A stretch of 64,000 nucleotides of DNA from the NCBI GenBank assembly GCA_963565915.1, contig OY751486.1, positions 372,001 to 436,000 of the forward strand, given 5' to 3'. Both the position numbers and the translations under genes were made by a program. This DNA comes from Entoloma clypeatum (lineage: Eukaryota > Basidiomycota > Agaricomycetes > Agaricales > Entolomataceae). Under the pieces are notes generated by a model. It was not told the origin of the DNA, ran no database searches, and saw only the letters and a program-made list of their open reading frames with translations. Shown piece by piece: positions 51,308-60,166 of this stretch. Position 1 is the stretch's first letter; the number at the start of each line of letters is the position of its first letter.

Positions 51308-52465
51308 ATGGCACTCCGAAACACCAAGACAGCGAAAGCCGCAGAAGCTGGCACTTCCAGGCAGCAAATTCTACAAAATGTTGAACAACGTTTAACAGAA
51401 CTATCCCCCGTAACTCCGACTACTCCGACACCTCCGGGTTTTCAGCCCATCACACCTCCGCATAATATTCCGATCCCCACTTCCCCCATACAATCCGCAC
51501 CCCCGTCTCCTCAGAATATTTTCGGCCCACAAGCCCTTGCGGATGCTTTCGTCTTAATGACCAATGAACTCAAACGCAGCAAAGGTCACAAGCATCACAA
51601 AAAGGCTAAGGATCCGGACACCTTCGACGGTTCCGATCCCCGGAAACTCAATCAGTTCATCCTCCAATGCACACTGTGCTTCCGCGACAACTCTGAGTAT
51701 GACGATGACTCTGCCAAAATCACTCTCGCCATCTCTTTCCTCCGAGGCACAGCTCTCGATTATTTCGAGCATTTCATCATCGAACCGGACCCGGACAACC
51801 CCCCGGACTGGTACGAAGATTGGTCCGAGTTCCTCCGCACCCTCCGCTCAGAATTCGGGGTCATTGACCCCGTTGCGGATGCTGCCGACTCTCTGGACAA
51901 TCTCAAAATGCGCGAAAATCAACACATTCTCAAGTATAATGTCGAGTTCACACGCCTTGCTGCCAAAACGCACTGGGACAGCTCCGCCTTGCATCACCGG
52001 TACTACTCCGGATTGGCGGAGCAGATTAAAGATATCCTTGGGACTCAAGTAAAGCCAAGCACGTTACCAGCCCTTCGGGAGCTAGCACAAACCATTGATG
52101 CTCGCCACTGGGAACGTCAGCGCGAGAAATCCCGCTCCGACAAGACCGCACCCAAATCCGAAAAATCCGAAGCAAAAACTCCCTCCACAAACTCCGACAA
52201 AAACTCCAAAGCCAAACCGCAGACACAGAACCAGGGCAAACAGTCGAAGCCTACCTCCGCTGCCAAGTCCGACATCTCCGACAAACTCGGAAAAGACGGA
52301 AAACTAACTCCGGAGGAACGCAAACGCCGTTTTGACAACAACCTCTGTATGTTTTGCGGCAAAGCAGGACACGTCGCGAAAGATTGCCTGAAGTCTTCGT
52401 CCTCCGCCTCTAAGGCTAAGGCGCGTGCTGCCCAAGCCAAGACTCCGGACGAAACAAAAAAATAG
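51308..52465 (+). CDS. gag: Gypsy B Gag
   Basis: 385 codons. The N-terminal part has helical and Pro-rich segments. The gag core runs from FDGSDPRKLNQFILQCTLCF through FLRGTALDYFEHF to YYSGLAEQIKDIL. A Lys/Ser-rich linker leads to a CCHC knuckle CMFCGKAGHVAKDC. It ends at TAG 52463-52465, directly after a run of seven A. Intact. Confidence 0.93.
   Translation: MALRNTKTAKAAEAGTSRQQILQNVEQRLTELSPVTPTTPTPPGFQPITPPHNIPIPTSPIQSAPPSPQNIFGPQALADAFVLMTNELKRSKGHKHHKKAKDPDTFDGSDPRKLNQFILQCTLCFRDNSEYDDDSAKITLAISFLRGTALDYFEHFIIEPDPDNPPDWYEDWSEFLRTLRSEFGVIDPVADAADSLDNLKMRENQHILKYNVEFTRLAAKTHWDSSALHHRYYSGLAEQIKDILGTQVKPSTLPALRELAQTIDARHWERQREKSRSDKTAPKSEKSEAKTPSTNSDKNSKAKPQTQNQGKQSKPTSAAKSDISDKLGKDGKLTPEERKRRFDNNLCMFCGKAGHVAKDCLKSSSSASKAKARAAQAKTPDETKK
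52456..52465 (+). promoter_or_regulatory. Predicted -1 frameshift site, gag to pol
   Basis: In the gag frame: ACA AAA AAA TAG. The heptamer A AAA AAA (52456-52462) is a canonical slippery site immediately before the stop. A -1 slip enters the pol frame, which is open from here and has no ATG before the protease motif. Frameshifting is therefore the likely route to Pol. Confidence 0.75.
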
Positions 52466-52467
52466 CG

Positions 52468-55400
52468 GGCAGTCCACAGGACTCCGTACGGCCTGAGGAC
52501 TGCATTGAACCCATCCGTACTACCGCTCTACTCAACGCTTCCGCTCTTTCCGACCCCAATTCCCTCCGTGTCCGACTTACTTCTCCGCTTATCTCTGATT
52601 CTCCTCCGGTAGTCGCCCTTGTCGACTCCGGCTCTACCCATTGTTTTATTGACTCCCGTTATGCTTCATCCTATAAGCTCCCTTTCACCTCCATACCTCC
52701 GATTGAACTTAAATTATTTGATGGAACGTCCAACTCCGTCATTACTCAGGTGGTTGATCTCCCTGTATACTTTTCCTCCGGTGAATATATGGCCATTACA
52801 GCCTACGTGACTCCGCTCGATTCCTCCTGTTCTATGGTTCTTGGATACAACTGGCTCACCCGCTACAATCCTATGATTGACTGGGTATTGGGCAGTATTA
52901 CTTTCCGTCCACAGCTCTTGAAGGAGTCTCCGACTTTGACGTCTTCTGCCAGGTCAGCTCCGCTACCTCCGCAGGCCTCTCCCGCTACTCCGACTTCCGA
53001 CTCCGGCACACCCGATGCAACTCCGGACGTTGTTCCGAACATTGCACTGATAAATGCAGCCGCATTCGTGCGAGCTTGCAAACTTCCGGGTGCTCAATCC
53101 TTCCGAATTCACCTCTCCGACCACACAATCTCCGCCCAATCCGCTTCCATGTCCGAGGGACCTCCGGACCTCTCCCATGTCCCGGAAGACTATCACGACT
53201 TTGCCGATGTTTTTAGCAAGACAAAAGCAGACACCCTCGCTCCGCATCGACCATACGACCTCCGCATCGAGTTAGAAGACGGATCGACTCCTCCTATTGG
53301 CCCTATGTACTCCATTTCACAATCCGAACTATCTGCCCTGCGAAACTTCATAGACGAACATTTGGCCATTGGTTTCATTCGCCCCTCTCGCTCTCCGGTC
53401 CTCTTTGTCCGAAAGAAGGACGGTTCCCTCCGCCTGTGCGTCGACTATCGGGGCCTGAACAAAGTTACCAAGAAGGATCGATACCCTCTTCCGCTCATCT
53501 CCGACCTCCTTTCCACTGCCGGAAAAGCGCGTGTTTATACCACTCTCGATCTCCGGCATGCATATCATCTTGTCCGCATTGCCGACGGAGATGAATGGAA
53601 AACCGCTTTCCGCACTCGTTACGGATCGTTTGAATGGCTTGTTATGCCTTTTGGACTATCCAACGCCCCTGCCGCTTTTCAGCGATTTGTGAATGATATC
53701 TTCAGTGACCTCCTCGATGTTACAGTGGTGGTTTACCTCGATGACATTCTCATTTACTCCGACGACCCCGCCAAGCACCCCGACGATGTCAAGGAAGTTC
53801 TCCGACGTCTCCGCAAGAACGGACTTTACGTCCGCTCCGACAAGTGCAAATTTTCTGTCGACACAGTCGAATATCTTGGTTTCATCCTTTCTCCCTCCGG
53901 TCTCCGCATGTCCGAAACCAAGGTGAAGACCATCCAAGAGTGGCCCGAACCTCGAAAAGTGAAGGACGTACAGTCTTTCCTTGGATTCGCGAATTTCTAT
54001 CGACGTTTCATTCACGGTTATTCGGACATCGTTGTTCCGCTCACCCGGCTCACCCGGAAGGGCACTCCGTTTCTCTTCTCCGATTCCGCACGGAGTGTGT
54101 TCAATGAGTTGAAGCTCGCTTTTACCAAAGCACCAGTCCTCACTCATTGGATTCCTGATCGACCTATTATCATCGAGACGGACGCCTCCGACTACGCACT
54201 TGGTGCTATTTTGTCTATCCGGACCTCCGACGAGGAGATACACCCAGTAGCGTTCCACTCCCGCACCTTCACCGCCCCGGAACTCAACTATGACACGCAC
54301 GACAAGGAGTTACTTGCTATCCATGAAGCATTCAAGGTATGGCGACATTACCTTGAAGGCTCCACTGCTCCGATCGACGTTGTCACGGACCACAAGAACC
54401 TGGAGTACTTCGCCACTACAAAGGTTCTTACCCGCCGACAGGCCCGCTGGTCCGAGTTTCTCTCCCAGTTCAACCTCTTGATTCGCTTCCGCCCCGGACG
54501 TCTCGGTACCAAGCCAGACTCTTTGACTAGACGATGGGACGTCTATCCTAAAGAGGGGAATAGCGACTATGCGTCGGTAAACCCAAGCAATTTCCGACCA
54601 GTCTTCTCCCAAGAACAGCTATCCGCATCGCTCCGAGCTACGGAGTTGTTCACCCCCGTCCTCCGCGCCACAGTCATCATGGACACTGAACAGTTACATT
54701 CCGACATCCTCCGTTCACTCCCATCCGACCCAATCTATGCCAACCATCTCAAGGAGCCAAAACCGCACTGGTCCGTAGACTCCGACGGTTTCCTCCGTCA
54801 TAGTGGTCGCATCTATGTCCCCGACTCCGATGACCTCCGACTCCGCATCCTCCGCAACAAGCACGACCATATTCTCTCCGGACACCCCGGACAGAACAAG
54901 ACAGTTAGTCTCATTCAACAAGATTATACTTGGCCTGGTGTTCGAGACTTTGTCAAAAAGTACTGCAAATCCTGCACCACTTGCATGCGCTCTAAACCTC
55001 AATGCCACAAGCCCTATGGTATGCTGAAGCAACTCCCAGTTCCGAACCTTCCGTGGAACTCCATATCCATGGACTTCATCGAGACACTTCCGACCTCCGG
55101 CGGTTTTGACGCAATCCTTGTTATTGTTGACCGAATGACAAAACAAAGCATTTTTGTTCCGACTACGATCCACTGCACCTCCAAAGATCTAGCCACCTTG
55201 TTCATCCTGCATGTGTTCTCCAAGCACAGAGTACCGGAACATGTCACCTCCGACCGAGGCCCAGAGTTTGTCTCCCGCTTTTTCCGCTCCCTCGGAAAAG
55301 CCCTCAACATGACTCTGCACTTCACCTCTGGCTACCATCCTGAAGGCGACGGTCAGACCGAACGTACCAACCAAACCTTGGAACAGTACCTCCGCATCTT

Positions 55401-55530
55401 CTGCAACTATCAGCAGGACAACTGGTCCGAGTTACTTCCACTTGCGGAGTTCGCGTACAACAATGCTCCGAGTGCTACGACCAGGATCTCGCCCTTCTTT
55501 GCCAATAAAGCCTCCCCCGATCGACGTTGA
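52468..55530 (+). CDS. pol: Gypsy B Pol (protease, RT, RNase H, integrase), C-terminally broken
   Basis: Open from the gag overlap; the first ATG is only at 52750, inside protease. Protease: VALVDSGSTHCFID (52609 onward) and MVLGYNWLTRYNP. RT: YPLPLISDLLS, TTLDLRHAYHLVRI, VVYLDDILIYSDD. RNase H: IETDASDYALGAIL, DHKNLEYFATTKVLTRRQAR. Integrase: HILSGHPGQNKTVSLIQQDY with CTTC, core ISMDFIETLP, TSDRGPEFVSRF and GDGQTERTNQTLEQ. It stops after ISPFFANKASPDRR. There an internal deletion of roughly 400 bp joins out of frame to the chromodomain segment, so the GPY/F module is lost. Confidence 0.92.
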   Translation, partial: GSPQDSVRPEDCIEPIRTTALLNASALSDPNSLRVRLTSPLISDSPPVVALVDSGSTHCFIDSRYASSYKLPFTSIPPIELKLFDGTSNSVITQVVDLPVYFSSGEYMAITAYVTPLDSSCSMVLGYNWLTRYNPMIDWVLGSITFRPQLLKESPTLTSSARSAPLPPQASPATPTSDSGTPDATPDVVPNIALINAAAFVRACKLPGAQSFRIHLSDHTISAQSASMSEGPPDLSHVPEDYHDFADVFSKTKADTLAPHRPYDLRIELEDGSTPPIGPMYSISQSELSALRNFIDEHLAIGFIRPSRSPVLFVRKKDGSLRLCVDYRGLNKVTKKDRYPLPLISDLLSTAGKARVYTTLDLRHAYHLVRIADGDEWKTAFRTRYGSFEWLVMPFGLSNAPAAFQRFVNDIFSDLLDVTVVVYLDDILIYSDDPAKHPDDVKEVLRRLRKNGLYVRSDKCKFSVDTVEYLGFILSPSGLRMSETKVKTIQEWPEPRKVKDVQSFLGFANFYRRFIHGYSDIVVPLTRLTRKGTPFLFSDSARSVFNELKLAFTKAPVLTHWIPDRPIIIETDASDYALGAILSIRTSDEEIHPVAFHSRTFTAPELNYDTHDKELLAIHEAFKVWRHYLEGSTAPIDVVTDHKNLEYFATTKVLTRRQARWSEFLSQFNLLIRFRPGRLGTKPDSLTRRWDVYPKEGNSDYASVNPSNFRPVFSQEQLSASLRATELFTPVLRATVIMDTEQLHSDILRSLPSDPIYANHLKEPKPHWSVDSDGFLRHSGRIYVPDSDDLRLRILRNKHDHILSGHPGQNKTVSLIQQDYTWPGVRDFVKKYCKSCTTCMRSKPQCHKPYGMLKQLPVPNLPWNSISMDFIETLPTSGGFDAILVIVDRMTKQSIFVPTTIHCTSKDLATLFILHVFSKHRVPEHVTSDRGPEFVSRFFRSLGKALNMTLHFTSGYHPEGDGQTERTNQTLEQYLRIFCNYQQDNWSELLPLAEFAYNNAPSATTRISPFFANKASPDRR

Positions 55531-55747
55531 AGGAGAAGTGGAATACGAAATCGCCGAAATCCTTGACACCAAACTGGATCGGCGGCGTTCTTGCAAACTG
55601 CTCTACCTAGTCCGTTGGCTAGGCTATGAAGGAACTGATGAGGAACAGTCATGGCTACCCGCCACGGAACTCGAACACGCGACGGACTTAGTCGCGGACT
55701 TCCACTCCGCGTATCCGGAGAAACCGGGCCCCTTATCACGCCTATAG
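55527..55747 (+). pseudogene. Gypsy B chromodomain remnant
   Basis: Reads PPIDVEGEVEYEIAEILDTK, then LLYLVRWLGYEGTDEEQSWL and a helical tail ending at a TAG. It is in a different frame from the integrase because of the deletion at about 55525. Typical of the C-terminus of chromoviral integrases. Confidence 0.85.
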
Positions 55748-55815
55748 AACCGCGCAAGACATTCTCATATTGCAAAATAAAAAAAAGAATAAAAAGAATT
55801 TAGAGGGGGGAGGGG

Positions 55816-56833
55816 CTACTGGGTTTTGGCCTTTTTGGCCGGCGGACCGTCATCCTCCGACCCTTCCTCCGACTCCTCCGTTGTTTCCCCTGCTTCTTCC
55901 TCCGCTTCCCCCGTCCGTTTCCTCTCCTCCGCTCTCTTCGCCTGTTTTTTCTCCTCCTCCTCTTTCTCCGCTTGCAGTTCCGCAAGCTCCCCCTCGTCCA
56001 ACCCCTCGTCCTTCTCGTCGTCCTCTTCTTCGTCCTCTTCCGCACTTTTCGCCTCCCCTCCGTCATCCTCCGACTCCGGAGCCGCCGCCTCCAGCAAGAA
56101 GTTCCGGTAGGCGAGGTGGTTGTTTAGAATTTGCAGCTGCCGGAGCAGCGCCCAACCGACCCTCGCCGACCGCTCCTCTCTCTCCTCCAGAGCCTCCCGG
56201 AGCTCCCGGAGCTCCTCCGCGACCCCTGCGCCACAGCAGCTCTTCGCCCCGCTCGGGCCTGCAACCTCCGCGACGGCCTCCTCCGTTTTTCCGCGTTTCC
56301 GCTTCGCCCGTGTCTCGCCGATTTTCAGGCAAACTTGTTTGCCGTCTTTGCACCGCTGGCATGCGGTGCCCTTCCCCTGCCTAAGGATTGTCAGTAAGAA
56401 GAAAGAAAATGGAGGTGGGCACTCACAACGCCCACTTGCATTCCACCTTCGCCTGCGCACAGGCCTGACACGCCTCCCCCCGGACCTCCGACTCCTCCGC
56501 TCCGCTCTCCGCCCTCTGCTTCCCCATTTTCGTTGTTTTCTTCCGCTCCGCCTCCGCCTTCGCCTCTGCCTTCTTCTTCGCCTCTGCCTCCCTCGCCCTC
56601 CTCTCGGCCTCCGCCTTCTTCCTTGCCTCCGCCTCCTCTTTCTCCTTGCGTATCTGCGCAAGACGGCGCAGGAGCTCCTCTTCGGAGTCGTCTAGGTTGG
56701 CACTGGATCGGGTGGGCTGCGTGCTCGAGCCTTGGGGCATGTTGGTGGTAACTGGAAGAAACCCTTGAAGCCGCTCATCTCCGTTAAATAACCGAGACCA
56801 CATGACCTTGTTTATTTTCTCGCGGTCTTCCAT
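55816..56833 (-). CDS. Antisense accessory gene with Zn2Cys6-like cluster (two exons)
   Basis: The start ATG (56833) lies 27 nt from the 3' LTR, reading away from it and opposite to gag-pol. Exon 1 runs 56833-56427: a region starting MEDREKINKVMWSRLFNG, then a long charged coiled coil (EELLRRLAQIRKEKEEAEAR and repeats of KKAEAERRAREAEA type). Intron 56381-56426 (46 nt, GT..AG) splits the Cys cluster. Exon 2 runs 56380-55816. Spliced, the Cys motif is CQACAQAKVEC, ten residues, CQRCKDGKQVC, i.e. C-x2-C-x6-C-x10-C-x2-C-x6-C, the Zn(II)2Cys6 spacing. Then a basic patch (RAKRKRGK), a Leu/Glu helix (ELRELREALEEREER), NNHLAYRNFLLEA, and a very acidic C-terminus ending PPAKKAKTQ. Probably nuclear and nucleic-acid binding; role unknown. 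Confidence 0.75.
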
Positions 56834-56859
56834 GGGTGTCAGACCTAAGAGGGGAATAC

Positions 56860-57541
56860 TATTATATCCGTCTCCGAATCTCCGATCCACTCCGATAGTC
56901 CTCCGACATTCCGGACATCCGCTACCTCCGCATCTCCGCACGTTGCCATCGTGCATTTCATATTCATATTCCCGTTTACTTATGCATCGCCTTTTCCGCA
57001 TGGTCCGTTGACCGACATCTCCGATGTTTGTTACAGTCGCTGGCAACTTACGCCACAACTCCGGACCTACTCCGACCATCTCCGTAAAGTAATCACATTT
57101 AGATATTTAAGCTCGTACCATACCTGTAGTTCCTCAGTTCGAATATCAACAAAGTTCACTCCTCTACTCTCGTTTCATGCCAGAGATTCTCGCTGTGGTA
57201 CAATACGCCGACGACATCATCATCTACTGCTCTTCCTCCATCATTACCCTTCGACGAGCTCAGTACTGTGTCCGAGTCACAACTCCGATGTCGTCCGACC
57301 ATTTCCACGTCAACGTGTCTCTCACCGAGATCTCTCCGAGGACCTCCGCACCTCCGACCCCTCCTCCGACCTCTTGAAATTGGGACACCTTATCCAACAA
57401 ACGGCGGCGCAACACATACGTTGAAGCCACGTCCCTCCCCTTCGTCGTTCCTCCGCATTTCCGGAGTTCCGCTCCGGTCTCAGTCTTACGTCCGACCTCC
57501 GACGGACTCCGACGAAGCTCCGACGTTTCACCTACTTAACA
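56860..57541 (+). repeat. Gypsy B 3' LTR (682 bp)
   Basis: Begins TATTATATCC, where the 5' copy has TGTTATATCC, and ends CTTAACA. Preceded by a purine-rich tract AAGAGGGGAATAC. Lacks the 31-bp duplication of the 5' LTR. Confidence 0.93.
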
Positions 57542-57546
57542 TTCTA

Positions 57547-57774
57547 GCCACTTACATGGTTTGGAGGGGTGAGGCTGGTGAGAGTGGTTGAGGCTGGTAA
57601 GAGCGATGGAGCTGGTTAAGAGTCAAGAGACAACTTGTTGATATTGACAGTTTCCTGGTCTTATATACCGTACTACTGTTTGTACCAACCAAACAAGTAT
57701 GTAATCGAAGATGTGTAAAGGTCACGTGATGTAATGTAATGTAATCTAATCTATGTGATGGAAAAGTTTCAACA
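57547..57774 (-). repeat. Copia 1 5' LTR, second part
   Basis: Continues 50474-50554 after the Gypsy B insertion and ends TTTCAACA, followed by the TSD CCATC. On the minus strand it holds the TATATAAGACC box. Confidence 0.93.
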
Positions 57775-57779
57775 CCATC

Positions 57780-59571
57780 ATAGTCCAGTCCAAGACGTGG
57801 AAAGAAAACCTCGCCAAACTAAAAAAGGCATACAAATGTCTGTTTGAGTTGACTTCAGCCCTTGGGCTTGTCCTCGAACACTCTAAATCGAAGGTGTTCC
57901 ATTTTTCCAGGAAAAATGGCGACGATAACCCCCCAGTTGACCTTGGATTTGTGCCCTTCACCGGCGACTCCCCTCTTGTCCCCAAGACCTTCTGGAGGTA
58001 CCTGGGGTTCCTCTTCGACCGCAAGCTCCTCTTCACTGAGCATGCAAAACGGTACGCCACTAAGGCATTCTCTGCAACGGGAGCCTTGCTATCTCTGGGG
58101 AACTCAGTCCGCGGACTCACGCCCAAACACAAACGCACCCTATACCGATCGTGCATTCTGCCGATCGCACTTTACGGTGCCAATCTATGGAACTTCGATG
58201 GCGCCTGTAACAAGGGAGTCATCAAGTCTATCTCCAGAGTCCAGAGGCGCGCAGCCCTGTGGATCCTGGGTGCCTTTTGTACCACCCCCACAGGGGCAGT
58301 GGAATCCCTTGCCGGCCTGCCTCCGGTGCATTTGCACCTAAAGAAGCTCTCCTGCAGAAACCGCGTCCGTATGCACTCTCTTGCACCACAACACATGACC
58401 ATCATGGTCTGCGACGAGGAAGATCCCTCAAAGCGACTGTGGTACTCCCCGGAATTTATGTATAATCTTAAATCCCCCCTCGTTGATATCTGGGCATACC
58501 GTGCAAACGTGACTGTCCCCCTATCACCCTTCAACAATTACAACGAGCCAGGAAAACGCGTCCTCAACCGATTTCCTGACCGCATCATCCACGACATCAC
58601 CCTTATCTGCGGCAAGACCGCTAAGGACCGTGCTGAAGCCAGGAAGTTGCGCCTCACCACCCTTAACAAGGTGTTCGATGCCAACATCTGCTCCAACAAA
58701 TCCGCCGTCATTGTCACCGACGCGGCCGTCCCCTCCCTTGCGTCGGGCCACCAAGCTGTTGCAGCTTGGGAAACCTGGCACATGGGGTACTCCATCAACA
58801 AAGACTGGGCAGCTGGTGGCCTCGCAGTCTCTGACGACACCGAAACCTTAGCAATAGGACACGGGTTCTCCAACCTGGTCACTCTGTTAGGGGGTCTCTC
58901 CCAACTGGAAGAAATCCACATCTTCACCGACTCTGTTAACGCCATTCGGCGTGCCACAGACCCGGACCTCCACTCCTCGCAGGCAACTGCGCTCGCTATC
59001 ATCAGTAACCTGGTCCCTTGGTTTGAGGAACCAGGTCTGAAATCCAAGGTCTTCTTTCACCATGTCCCCGATTGCTCGGATCATGGCTTCGAACCCCACC
59101 GTGCAGTGCACGACTTCGCCTCCTCAATATGCATCGAGTGTGGTGAGTCGGCCTCCAGATCCCTTGATTTCAACATGAAACAATTCACGGACGACATGCT
59201 AGGCGACTGGGACAACCTGTACCAGTCCCCCAAGTATGCTGGCCGTCACTTCCAATTCCCGAGGTTGTGTGTTAGACGCCAAGACCACGCTCGGGCCAAA
59301 AGAATGAAACTGTCCCACCTCAAGGGCGGCACATGGCTTAAGGATGTGGGTCACTCCCAATCCCTCACGGCTCAAATGGTCCGCGGCCTCACCAGCCACG
59401 CTCCAATTGGCCACTATAGACATAGGTTCAACATTGGTGACAAAATTGAACAATGCGACTGTGGATCGGGGTCCGTCAAGGACTTCGCCCACGTATTCTA
59501 CAAATGTCTGCACCACCCCACCAGGCCCCCAGACATGCCCACCTTCTCGAGGAACACTCCCATTTGGGACG
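57780..59571 (+). pseudogene. LINE ORF2 C-terminal part (RT thumb, RNase H, zinc motif)
   Basis: Continues the RT fragment of 44780-45004. KTWKENLAKLKKAYKCLFEL is followed by LVLEHSKSKVFHFSRK, then YLGFLFDRKLLFTEHAKRYA and LYGANLW, typical of the RT thumb of Tad/L1-like LINEs. An RNase H-like domain follows (VTDAAVPS, IHIFTDSVNAIRRATD, FFHHVPDCSDHGFEPHRAVH). A C-terminal zinc-like motif has CDCGSGSVKDFAHVFYKC with HH. The frame is open, but the apparent stop after PIWDV lies in the LTR of Gypsy D (59572), which truncates the LINE. Confidence 0.9.
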
Positions 59572-60005
59572 TGTAAGGGCAACCACTTTGCACTTTCCCT
59601 TTCCGTTCATTTCCACCATCTCCGACGCCCTCCGACGCCCTCCGATCGTATCTGTTGCCTCCGATATCTTATTCACCTCTCCGCACCTCTCCACATCCGA
59701 CGACTCCGCGCCCCTCCGCTCCTCCGCACATCGGATCGCAGGTACTATCATTCATCTCGTTTCCATTCATCCCCCATCCCTACTCCCGACCATTACTCAT
59801 CATTCCTATGTCTCGTTTTATCTTTTATTTCATATCTCATTTTACTATTTATCTCGCTAGCTTGCAGGGGAATCCTTAGAACTTTCTCTTCGGATCTCCC
59901 TTGCAAGGTGTGTGTTGTATTACTTATCAGACTGCTCAATCTAAACTTCGGATCTCCCTTGCAAGTATCTGAGTTTGAGTCTTGGATCGTAAGGTCGCCC
60001 TTACA
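59572..60005 (+). repeat. Gypsy D 5' LTR (434 bp)
   Basis: Inverted termini TGTAAGGGC and GCCCTTACA. A direct repeat CTTCGGATCTCCCTTGCAAG-like occurs twice within it (about 59890 and 59947). It is rich in CTCCG words like Gypsy B. The 3' LTR lies outside the window, so the TSD cannot be checked. Confidence 0.75.
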
Positions 60006-60017
60006 GTAGAAAGTTCT
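59846..60017 (+). promoter_or_regulatory. Gypsy D TATA, transcript start and self-priming site
   Basis: TATTTAT (59846-59852), then AGAACTTTCT (59878-59887) directly after CCTT. The complement AGAAAGTTCT (60008-60017) starts 2 nt after the LTR. This supports the LTR boundary and the self-priming model. Confidence 0.7.
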
Positions 60018-60166
60018 CATCTAATTGGACCGGGTCCGATTGCATCGTTGTCACGATTCCGCGCTTCGGAGTAGCTTCGTCCGCGTCCGACTCCGATACA
60101 TCTCACACCCCTTCCAGTTCTTCTAATTACCTCTCCGTAACCGGTGATTCTGCTCCGCGCATAGTA

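Larger units (their letters stand above)
50555..57541 (+). mobile_element. Gypsy B: Ty3/Gypsy element with an antisense gene
   Basis: LTRs at 50555-51267 and 56860-57541, TSD TTCTA at 50550-50554 and 57542-57546. Gag is intact and pol is almost complete with an integrase C-terminal deletion. An antisense gene lies between pol and the 3' LTR. The whole element is rich in CTCCG words. It is inserted into the 5' LTR of Copia 1. Confidence 0.95.
45005..57774 (-). mobile_element. Copia 1: Ty1/Copia element, split by Gypsy B
   Basis: LTRs at 45005-45309 and at 50474-50554 plus 57547-57774. TSD CCATC at 45000-45004 and 57775-57779. Contains gag-pol with one frameshift and one nonsense codon. It is inserted in a LINE ORF2, and its 5' LTR is interrupted by Gypsy B. 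Same family as Copia 2 (61304 onward). Confidence 0.95.

Noticed and set aside
53656..54300. 214-codon minus-strand ORF in Gypsy B pol
   Set aside because: Antisense to the intact RT/RNase H frame, with no domain.
55770..56384. Pro/Arg-rich 204-codon plus-strand ORF
   Set aside because: It is the antisense shadow of the acidic and Arg-rich exon of the minus-strand gene at 55816-56833.
59344..60009. 221-codon plus-strand ORF across 59572
   Set aside because: It overlaps the LINE frame out of phase and runs into the Gypsy D LTR; an artefact of the junction.
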